From: Symbiodinium natans
Lineage: Eukaryota; Sar; Dinophyceae; Suessiales; Symbiodiniaceae
Reading direction: 5' to 3'
Assembly: GCA_905221605.1 (NCBI GenBank)
Contig: CAJNDS010002361.1
Coordinates: 173,364-237,363 of the forward strand
Length of the DNA stretch: 64,000 bases
Shown: positions 55,733 through 64,000 of the stretch, in pieces
Numbering within the stretch: the first letter of the stretch is position 1
Layout: each line of letters begins with the position of its first letter
Notes under the pieces: model-generated
Seen by the model: only the letters and a program-made list of their open reading frames with translations
Databases searched by the model: none
What the model was told of the DNA's origin: nothing
Translations under genes and position numbers: made by a program

Positions 55733-56079
55733 TGTGTTCATGTACTTTCTCGAGCCCCGAGGCTTTGCATCAGCTACATTGAGCGATTCACCAAGCCTTG
55801 CAGCGCCAAGTGAAGCCAAGATCATATTGGTGACTGTTGGCCAAAGCATGTGTTGAGGTCCGAACTGCTATGTGCACCCAAGTCCTTGCGGAGCCAGTAC
55901 GCCCCTTTGCGCATGCTTGTGCTGTCTTTGCTGCTCCGTCATGCTTACGCTGCTGAGCTACTATGTGATGAAAATCAGACTCACTTGTTGTCACAAAACA
56001 ACATGAAACGTTGCCAAGCACGTACAGAGTCACAATAACGGCTGAGGTCTCTGAATCGCGACTTTGTTTGCGCTTGCAG

Positions 56080-56901
56080 CCGATGCAAGGCAGAAGGAAG
56101 CTTGCTCGCATCTCAGCACAGGGAGAGAAGCCAGCCAAGCTGGACAGCGACCTTGGAACCATGGAAGACGATGTCATACTAGCCCGAAGCAAGGTCAGAT
56201 GATGCAAGTGCTGGCCGTAGGTGCGCTTGCTGGATTGGTGCTGATTGATGTGTATGAGTTTCTTCCAGCTTGTAGATCGCGAATTGTAACGTAGAAACAG
56301 GACCTTCTAGGCTGTTTTAGTTCAAGGTGAAGGGCCGTTGCCTTTGCTCGGCCACACCAACCTCCTTGCCCCGGAGGAATTTCATGCGAGTAGACTCGCA
56401 AGTTCAAGCCAAGCTGGCACTGCTGCCACCGCAGGACCGATAAGTCTGCGAATGCTTCACGGTGTGATTGCATGAGATTTCTTTGGTGTATCTTGATGTT
56501 GCAAATGTGGCGAATACATGAGCCAATGCATGCCAAATCACAGGAGCGAGTCAAGGCTGTGGCAGCAGCCCTTCAAGGCCACCTGGACGAAGGCGAGGAA
56601 GAGCCCGAGGAGGAGATCTAGTTGCCAAGAAATGCACAAAAAAAAGATGTTGTAATGCTCTTACAGCATCTCAAATCGGAGGACTGCCCCAACAGTCCCT
56701 CAGTCCCACGGCCTATCGCTGCCCCAGCTGTGTCAGGAAGAGCCTGTGGAAGATGAAGCTGGTGCAGTGGGTTCTGACCACCATTCTGTCACTGAGCAAC
56801 CTGTCCGAGTCCCAGGAGTCCCCAGACGTCAACAATCAACAGGCATTCATCATTTCCGATGGTTTCTCATGGCCCCATGGCTTCTCTGTGTAGCAACCCT
56901 C
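56080..56901 (+). CDS. candidate exons of an acidic protein, unidentified
   Basis: After gcttgcag, an exon at about 56082-56194 reads MQGRRKLARISAQGEKPAKL then DSDLGTMEDDVILARSK and ends at a GT-type donor. A later frame reads QERVKAVAAALQGHLDEGEE then EPEEEI and a stop near 56621. A third, about 56731, reads QEEPVEDEAGAVGSDHHSVT then EQPVRVPGVPRR and ends in a hydrophobic tail near 56901. The acidic, low-complexity C-terminal composition is consistent across them. Whether they form one or two genes is unclear. No family recognised. Confidence 0.4.
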
Positions 56902-57099
56902 TGAGGGCGCAAGAGGGCCTGAGACCGCGGCCACAGCTGCCACAACGGCCACGGTTGTGCTGCTCGGGAAAGATGCTCAGGAGCTTCGCGTCGTTCAGGC
57001 CGGAACTGACCCCTGAACCCGAAGAGTCACGGTCACATCATGTCAGATCAGGACAGATCATTTCAGATCATGTCAGTGTGCATCAGTGTGCCAGTTCCA

Positions 57100-57540
57100 T
57101 AGGCTTTGGCCTTGATGCAGATGGAAGACTGGCAAGGTGCCCTCCAGGCGCTGGGCGTGTCTAGTGATGTGAGAGGTGCCTCGTGTCTTCGGCAAGAAGT
57201 TTCGCCAGTTCACTCGCTTGGGGCTCCGGTCTTCTTGTTTGATTTATTTGTTCTACGCGCTTGTCCCTCAAGTGGTAACGGAGTTTGAAGGAGCCGGGCG
57301 AGTTCTGCTTGGAAGGTCTGGCGACAGAACGCCGCGTTTACTTGTCATCATTGCCCGCCGTTTGACGAAGCCTTGGTCGTTTACGCCATGCAGGCCGGGA
57401 TCGTCACACACTGCTCAATGATCAGTATGAGTTAAGTCAAAGTCAACATGAGCCAGCCGATGTCAGCCGGGAAAGCAATTCCACAACTTGTGAGGCTGCT
57501 CTGTGCAACGCACAAATCGCACCCCGAGGTGGAGCTGCAG
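57100..57540 (+). CDS. candidate exons with an armadillo-like helix
   Basis: An exon near 57465-57540 reads AGKAIPQLVRLLCATHKSHP then EVELQ and ends at a GC-type donor (ctgcag|gcattg). The AGxIPxLVRLL signature followed by PEVxxQ is characteristic of an armadillo repeat. Near 57109, a frame reads LALMQMEDWQGALQALGVSS, of a helical TPR-like type. After catgcag (57392), AGIVTHCS could start another armadillo-type helix. Armadillo proteins are scaffolds for protein binding. The gene limits are not known. Confidence 0.45.
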
Positions 57541-57717
57541 GCATTGACTATGCCCGTACCCAAAGCGTACCAAGGCATTCGCAGCACACACTCTGCAACA
57601 TATCATACTATAGTGCTACTGGATCCTATTGGAGCAGCAAGGTGCACCTTGCCGTTGAAGCCCATCGAAGGGCATGGCTCTTAGCAGTCTTAGAAAGATT
57701 TTACGACTGGCCCAGAT

Positions 57718-57736
57718 CAGAGAGAGAGAGAGAGAT
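57718..57736. repeat. (AG)n microsatellite
   Basis: Short agagagagagaga run at the end of the armadillo-like gene region. Confidence 0.8.
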
Positions 57737-57739
57737 AGC

Positions 57740-60480
57740 TCGCCTGTGCTGAGGACCAACCTTCCCTGTGTACTCTTCCCCCTGACCCCCGACCCACAAA
57801 TCCTCGGCATGGAGCATTGCAGCATGAAGCACCATACTGCACACGATGTCACGACCAGTTCCTGGGAACAGTTTAGGTCTTGTAGTGCAGCTGTGTCCCA
57901 TCAACCTCAGAGATATGGAACTGGGAGTCATCGCCCCAGACCACCTAGAGGTGGTAGTGTGTATCAGACAACAAGGTGGGAGTCGTGGAAGTGATGGGGA
58001 TACTATGTCGATGTCTTAGCCCATTCCTTCGAGTGTCCCATGAGTGTTTGCCTGTTGCTTCGGGAAGTCCACCTAGATTGTATGCCCGGGTCCACAGCGG
58101 GGGACATTCCACATGAGAAGCAACCCCAACCCGAGGCTTGTAATTTCACCAACTGACTCACTGGAGCACGCCCATCTGGGCGACCCCTTCGCGGGTTAAG
58201 TGCAGCGGAAGGAAGGAAGGAAGCTGTATCACAATCAAGAGAGGTTGCAACAAGCAGCTAATGTCGCCAACGGACCCTGGATACTCGCGCGCCCCTGGGG
58301 GCGGCCTCCCTTCGCGGGGCTATGCGTATAGAGGGAGAGCAAGAGAGAACAGTGTCACCAAGGCCTGACTTACCCTCGTCCGTGCCTGGTGCGCCGGGGA
58401 TCCCCCATTCCCTGCAGAAGAAGAAGAAGAAGAAGAACAAGAGGAAGAAGAGGAGGAAGAGAGCGAGAGTGATCTCTTCTTAGACGTGTCGCTAACCAAG
58501 CTTTAGCTTCATCCGAGGCCTTTGGTGCGGACAACTTTGTCTGGAGGTATGCGAAGGAGGCCCGCAGACTTCATCAAACTTTAAGGGGGGTGTTCACGAC
58601 ATGACAGGTGTGACTGCGGATTTACATGAAGGCATACATTCACAAGATGTTCCGGAAATCACTGATGGTGTAGGGTAAAGTCAAACTGGTTTGCAGAATA
58701 CGCGCTATCCTTGCCATGGCATCATTTTTGGTTCCTGCCCCAGTTCCCTGTTTAGGAGCACGCATTCAGTCCTAGGAGCCTTGGGAAAGGTGAAAGTAGT
58801 TACAGTATGTTGCAGTCAAACTCAGACAAGCCTGCAGTCAGTTTGATGGCGGGGGCGGGGGTCTGAGACAGGAGGTTGCAATGGTTTGGATCAGGCAGAC
58901 TTCTGCGAAAGCTCTGTGAGGGTCCGCGATGTTGTTGCACGAAAGAAGGCGAAAGTCAAGCGTAGAATTAAATGTGCGTGGACGGCGAGGGGGGGTGGGG
59001 GAATCGCGAAGAGTCCAACTTGTCATGTGGGATTTGAAGCCCTGAGGTGGCGGAGTCCCGAGCGAGCCCAGAGACGAAGGATGCTTTCCGGCGTGCGTGG
59101 CTTACTGCAGCTTACTGAACATAAGTAGGCACACTTGTCTCACACTCGACTTTCGGCCTGCAAGTTCTCAGGAGCAGCGAAGGAGCAAGTGCCCAGGAGT
59201 CGCCCCTTCACCGAGGCCACTTGTCATAGCTGCGAGTCCTCCTGAGACTCCTCGAGCATGCTGCAGGTGGTGCGAGACTGGTGCTTCAAAGAAGACGAGG
59301 CATCTCCCCCAGCTGTCCGCCCCCACTGTGGTTCTAAATCGTTGCTGGCTTGAATTGGATTCGTATTGCCGCGCCCGTATCAGGCATGACATACGCGTGT
59401 TCAACAAACATAAGCTTGATGAACCTTCGAGCATTTTTGAGCTGTTTGCAGCTTAGGTGCCGCCAGCATTCCAGTGCTTCTCGTGACCACGTAGCCGAGT
59501 TAGAAAGCCATGTGCGCCTGAGCAACAGAAACCACGGTCGCTTCCGACGTCCTAGGAACCCCCAAGAGAGATAACATATTGGGTAGCGTGGCATTGGGCA
59601 GGTGTATAGAGCTGTTTTAGTTTTTTCGTTTACGTTGTTCAAGGCTGGGAAGGCATCTCATGGGCCCGGGTGTTGCGTGACAATGGGGTTCTTGATGTTC
59701 TTAGGTTTCGTCGGCCCGAATCCATCGACATGCACATGCCACGTACCGTAAGCCCAACGGACGTGAGAGCACATGAAACCAACCGTGTCCTGAAGTGGTA
59801 TTCTGCACTTGGCTCTGCGAGAGTGCCGCATGAGGTTGCACAAGGGCGTGACAGCACGTCAAACCAACGGCTTTTTAATTGGGATTCTGCAATGGCATGC
59901 TGCGTTTCGGCTGGCTCCCCTCCACTCCACTCCGACGACTAAGTGATGTGTAGTTTAAAGCTTAAAATTAAAAGTATGTTGTCCGTGATGAGCCGCACCC
60001 TCTGAACTCGGCCGGTTCTTGTGTTGTGAAGGACAGTCTTGGTGCCTCGAATGCTATGCTTGCAGAGTCCGTTCTGACTGCAATGACATGTTGGTCATGC
60101 ATTCCCAGGCAAGATGCCAAAATATGCAAGCCGAGCATGCTTAGAGTCACACCGCCTGTCGCCGATGGCGGAGCCTCACAAATTTCCATGCGCCGGAGCT
60201 TGTGTGCCACTTGGTTTCAAAGAAGGAGAAGCATGATCCTGGGACCTCAACCTGGAAGTTTTGAAGGGGTGGGTAGGACATCGATGCTTCAAAGAACTCC
60301 ACGGAAGTCCCATGTTGGTTGTGTATATCTGTATATGTACATATAGAGGGCTGCAATATGTATGTGACGTATGTTGGAAGACTCATGTAGGCTCTATGAC
60401 TCTATGAATCTCTATGACAAAGGGCAGTAAGAAACACCAAATGGCAAAGCGAACTGGCAGGAATGCAGTATAACTTGGAG
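57740..60480. other. no confident gene; (AAG)n repeat
   Basis: An (AAG)n/(GAG)n purine tract lies at 58416-58466, and C/G-rich spots at 58850-58862 and 58989-59002. A + frame at 59160-59456 (RSKCPGVAPSPRPLVIAASP) is Pro/Arg-rich and weakly exon-like. Nothing else was supported in 2.7 kb. Confidence 0.35.
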
Positions 60481-60751
60481 ACATACCTCGGTACGAATTG
60501 TGAACGAGAATGCACAAGCAAGTCCCACTTGAACTGGCGTGGCCTTCGAATCGATCGAATGTGGAAGGTACCCAGGCACCAGAAGCCCACAACGGTGTAT
60601 GCCAGTGGCGCTACAAGCAGCGCTTGGCCAACGCAGGCCTGGCTTGTTCCCGGCTGTATTCAGATTATTCAGCAAGGTCCAGCATAGGCTCTATAGTGGC
60701 TCCAACCTGGGGTTGCTTCATGTTGGTTGATATAGACTCATATATAGGTTC

Positions 60752-61618
60752 ATGTGGATGATTCCTTTGGGAAACGCATGCGACTTGGTCAAGGTGACCC
60801 GTTCGTCTGGTCCAACCTACATCAGACAGCTGCCGATGCAAACACAGCCATGGGACAAAACACCACTCCAATTCAGCCCCGTCAGCCGCGAAGCGTGTTC
60901 GACAAGTTCCAGCTCCAGCGGCCAAGCGCGTCCGGTGGAGTTTCGAAAGCGGGTGCCTACCATCCTGTGCGTTGGTGATAGTCTGACTTCTGGCAGTAGA
61001 GATGCAACCTCGTACCCCCAGGAACTCCAAGCTATGTTGGACGATGAGGGTATTGACATCAAAGTCTCGAATGGTGGCAACTGGGGGGATACAACCGATC
61101 AAGTTCTCCGGCGCCTACCATCTTTGGTTCAATCGGTGCTGTCACGGGGCGGTCGCTTGTCGTTTGTATTGGTGTTGGCTGGCACGAACGACTTGCTGCA
61201 GCTGCCGCGACAGGCGGTGAGCGCTTCGATTCCTGGTATTATGGCAAGGGTCAGAGAGATATGTGAATTTGCCTCACAGGCTGCTTTTCATCCCCATGTT
61301 GGTATCCTATTGCTGCCGCCTCTGCTTAGCAGGGATGCCGACAGGGTGAAGTTGAATCAAGGCCTCCAAAGCCTCCATCAAGTCCATCTGCCATCGGAAC
61401 CATCGAAAGCTGCTGCGGCTCCAGGAGCAGGTCTCCGCGGTCTCCGCTTCCTCGTGGACTTAAGTACAGTGGACGCAGCTCTCTCGACAGACGGAGTCCA
61501 TTACGGGCAAGAAGGGTACAAGCAGTTTGCGAAACGAGTGATGCAAGTGATTCTGCCCATGTTGAAGGCTGACTCAGCCGCCCATCAGCGCCTGGTGACA
61601 TCTGTCATGTCAGGTTGA
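60752..61618 (+). CDS. SGNH/GDSL-type esterase or lipase family hydrolase
   Basis: SGNH hydrolases cleave ester bonds in lipids, acyl groups or acetylated sugars with a Ser-Asp-His triad. In the 288-residue frame from ATG 60752, block I is PTILCVGDSLTSG (nucleophile Ser about residue 77). Block II is SNGGNWGDTTD (oxyanion Gly), block III LVLAGTNDLL (Asn about 146) and block V LSTDGVHYGQEGY (Asp 247, His 250). Spacing matches the family, and a single exon covers the whole catalytic domain to the stop at 61616-61618. The first 60 residues are doubtful. Another frame over 60748-60930 (VDDSFGKRMRLGQGDPFVWS) looks more protein-like and starts after the acceptor atatag, so the true N-terminus may come from it by an unseen intron or a one-base difference. 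Substrate cannot be told from sequence. Confidence 0.9.
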   Translation: MWMIPLGNACDLVKVTRSSGPTYIRQLPMQTQPWDKTPLQFSPVSREACSTSSSSSGQARPVEFRKRVPTILCVGDSLTSGSRDATSYPQELQAMLDDEGIDIKVSNGGNWGDTTDQVLRRLPSLVQSVLSRGGRLSFVLVLAGTNDLLQLPRQAVSASIPGIMARVREICEFASQAAFHPHVGILLLPPLLSRDADRVKLNQGLQSLHQVHLPSEPSKAAAAPGAGLRGLRFLVDLSTVDAALSTDGVHYGQEGYKQFAKRVMQVILPMLKADSAAHQRLVTSVMSG

Positions 61619-61619
61619 G

Positions 61620-62690
61620 AGATCGCGGAATCTGCGTAACTTCAACATGCCTTCCAGACCGGTGCCAAGCATTTCGCCATCATCACAGAAGCTGCATCAG
61701 CTGGCATCTCTCTTCACTGCGACCGAAAAGAGCATGTACTTCCCTTAACAAAGACGCATGTAAAAGGAAGCTGCTGCAGACAACGCATCAGCTTCAGCAG
61801 AGCAGATACACTCAGCCGTGGTCTGTGAAGAGATGTCCTGACAACGTGGGCACAAGAGCGAGAGCGCGTTCCAGAGTGCTACATGGAAACCCGTCGTGCG
61901 ATGAAATGCACTGGCTTTCTGGATTTATTGACCCGTCTTATAGCTTCTTCTGAGTGGATGTTTGGAACATGTTCGGAATTTTTGATGAGCGAGTAAGCTT
62001 TGAGGCTACTAAAACGGCTTGGATAGTTCTGAAAGCTTGGGAGTGTGCTAAATTCCGAGGTTCAGTGTCTGAGCATTGTTTGACTGGCACAAACCTTCCA
62101 GTCCGGATGACAAGATTTCATGACATCTGGTAGGTCTTTTGTTTGTTTGATGTTGTTCGGCTCCTTGTTACAACACGGTCCCCTTGTATTGCGTTTTGAA
62201 ATTGGGGTACCGGCTCCGAAGGGAGGCCCAAATCTAGAGAACAGACCACATGGTACCAGTAGCAGGAAGGAAAGACAGAAAGAAAGGAGGAAAGAATGGT
62301 TTGCAGTCAGAACTGATGCCTGGGCATCAGTGCCAGTTGAAAGGGCTGGCACCACAAAGGGTTCTTGCAGGCCTAGGCTGCGGAGGAAGGACTTTGTGAG
62401 CAAGGATGTTGCCGGGGCTTAAAGGTGTACAATGCCAAGTACGTAGCGGAGCAGAAGTAGTAAATGTATTCATGGGACATCCAAACCCCAACAACTGCCA
62501 TTAGTTTAACCAAACCTGTCGGTCCCTGCTGAGCCAATGCTGTCACAGTCGAACAATCAGAGGGGGGCAGCTGTCACCTCCGACCTTGGAGCGCGCTGTA
62601 GCACGGGCGGCTCGAACCCTAAGCCCGAAGCCCTCAGAGGAGGAGAAGAAGAACAATAACTAAGTTGTGTGTCAGATGGACCACATTGTA
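61620..62690. other. no confident gene
   Basis: One + frame (62120-62422) has a hydrophobic start (SFVCLMLFGSLLQHGPLVLR) and a very basic tail, a pattern sometimes seen in targeted proteins, but with no independent support. The rest shows only short frames. Confidence 0.35.
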
Positions 62691-62714
62691 AAGCAGATTC
62701 CCTTCCAGATGCAT

Positions 62715-63250
62715 CGTTTGCTACCTGCTTGTCCGGTTGCCGTTCTGAATGTCTTGCAAGAAACGCTTGACTGTGGCTCCACAGCCTCGGCTCCACACCC
62801 TAGGCTTGCAATATCTTTCAAGATTAAAATTTTTGCTGCATGAGGCAAGTTCTTTACAGCAACAGCTGCGTTGCGTCGTTGGGTCAGCTGCTGTGCTCCA
62901 CCACTCCGCGCGATGTCCAACTGGCTCGGAACGGCCCATGAACAGGCCATGCAAAAAGACTTGTTTTCTCTATCTGCAGAACTGTAGAAGGTGAAGATTG
63001 TGTCAAATCTGCCTTGTAGAGGTCACAAACGCCCTGGCAAGTGCACCGAGCTTGCAAGAAGCGGCCGCAAAGTTGGGCATCAATGATATTTCGCAGCCGG
63101 TTTCTCAGGAGTACACACAGCTGGGCAGACTCGTCAGCAGATGATTCACGTGTCGTCCGGAAGGTGGGCAAGTGCGAAGGCCCTTGAGCTGCACTCCAAA
63201 GCTCGGGAGCAGGCCCGACACACAGAGCTCGTGGGTGCAAAGTCATCCTC
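62715..63250 (+). CDS. candidate exons, unidentified
   Basis: Exon-like frames in order: LLPACPVAVLNVLQETLDCG (about 62715), SRLKFLLHEASSLQQQLRCV then VGSAAVLHHSARC (about 62818), VTNALASAPSLQEAAAKLGI then NDISQPVSQEYTQLGRLVSR (about 63020-63143), and SGRWASAKALELHSKAREQA then RHTELVGAK (about 63155-63243). They are all + strand and helical. A - strand frame (63246-62884) overlaps and is also open. I favour + because of acceptor sites and the window's strand bias. No family recognised. Confidence 0.4.
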
Positions 63251-63254
63251 CCCC

Positions 63255-63550
63255 TTCCCTTCCCTCTCCCTCCCTCTCCCTCTGAGGCCGGGCAGCCTGA
63301 GACCTTAAGCCTTGCCTTCAGGACTTAGGCCTTGGGCTTCCTCTTTGGGCTTTAAGTTTCAGAAGGCAACCTAGCTTTACTATGCTTTACTCAGGCTCAG
63401 CTCAAGCATCTCAGGAGGGATGGGCTCAGGCTCTCACGTTTCAGTGTTTCAGCTTTCTTGATAAAGCTTAGCTCCAAGTTGAAAGAGCTGATGCCTTTGA
63501 GTTTTTAGATGGCTTGAGAACCTTAACTACCACAATGCCGAAGGATCAGA
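63255..63550. repeat. CT-rich tract and GGCTTTAAG/AGGCTCAG words
   Basis: A CCCTCT tract (63250-63283) is followed by repeated ttaagcc, cttaggccttgggc, gggctttaag and caggctcagctcaag words. The same vocabulary appears at 23195-23300 and 49240-49320. Confidence 0.6.
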
Positions 63551-63921
63551 CTATTCAGCATTATTTTTTCTTAAGAATGGCAGGCTTTTGTCTTTTTCTC
63601 ATTCTTCTGTCTTCTTCTCCTCCTTTGGAGCCGGGGAGGTCGTTTGGATCCTTCCGCTTGTTTTCAGCCCGAGGAGCAGCATGATTCGGTGCCACCAAAA
63701 CTTCGCGCCTAAGGTGTATTGTTTTTCCACTGTCTTCTGGCAGCTGTGTCTCGCATTGCCTTGTGGTAGTTTGATCATCTCATTGTCTACACTACTGGCC
63801 GTCCTGATCCATCCCTGTTGCGATCTGTGTGTAGAAGGAAATGGTACGCTCACGCTTTTTAAGTCCACTTCATGTCTTTCTCAACGGGTGCTTCCTTGAG
63901 AGATCTCCAGAGAGAGGAAGG

Positions 63922-64000
63922 TCGCCATGGGGATGCATCGGCTATCCACCGCAAGCTGGCAAGCCGCTCGTCGACTCGAGGAAACATGCAAGATCTACAG
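63922..64000 (+). CDS. partial exon cut by the window end
   Basis: After gaggaag, a frame reads VAMGMHRLSTASWQAARRLE then ETCKIY and runs to the last base. Arg/Glu/Ala-rich helix follows a good AG|G acceptor. Too short to identify; the gene continues outside the window. Confidence 0.4.

Overview
This window looks like nuclear DNA of a dinoflagellate, most likely a Symbiodiniaceae-type genome. Coding sequence is cut into many short exons. Introns follow the dinoflagellate pattern: donors are AG followed by GC, GA or GT, and acceptors are AG followed by G. No long host ORF dominates. Microsatellites are extremely dense, and there is one degraded LINE-type retroelement. Degenerate TTTAGGG-like stretches recur. 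No rRNA, convincing tRNA, CRISPR array or bacterial operon was seen. One 100-base run of N (21401-21500) shows that this is a draft assembly.

Three genes can be named with confidence. A PRP19 orthologue (U-box/WD40 spliceosomal ubiquitin ligase) spans 5607-10881 in about 25 exons. Ribosomal protein uS9/RPS16 spans 26386-27303 in 7 exons; joining them gives a complete protein of about 145 residues, and none of its six introns begins with GT. An SGNH/GDSL-type hydrolase occupies 60752-61618, with all four signature blocks in one uninterrupted frame. All three, and nearly all other believable exons, lie on the + strand. This fits the unidirectional gene arrays known from dinoflagellates.

Layout. 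1-5.6 kb: G-rich minisatellite, then scattered candidate exons, including one with a membrane helix. 5.6-10.9 kb: PRP19. 11-13.6 kb: microsatellites. 13.7-17.5 kb: a coiled-coil gene in many small exons, with a 250-base pyrimidine tract in one intron. 19.1-21.7 kb: a candidate membrane protein followed by about 1.6 kb of strand-asymmetric A/C repeats with the gap. 22-25 kb: degenerate minisatellites and a small basic ORF. 26.4-27.3 kb: RPS16. 27.6-31.5 kb: coiled-coil exons. 32.4-36.4 kb: AT-rich tail and a 5'-truncated, frameshifted LINE on the - strand (RT, CCHC, RNase H). 38.7-40.1 kb: more coiled-coil exons. 40.6-42 kb: two unidentified small genes. 42.7-44.4 kb: an AT-rich repeat of about 22 bases and a large foldback. 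44.5-49 kb: another coiled-coil gene interrupted by a 0.9-kb A/C-rich and GTC/AACGTC repeat block. 50-60.5 kb: unidentified exons, including an armadillo-like one. 60.7-61.6 kb: the hydrolase. 62.7-64 kb: further unidentified exons running off the end.

The named genes are housekeeping functions (splicing, translation, lipid or ester hydrolysis) with no evident pathway link. I found no convincing new defence-like or biosynthetic system. The most unusual things here are the intron chemistry, the strand-asymmetric repeat blocks and the structured repeats.
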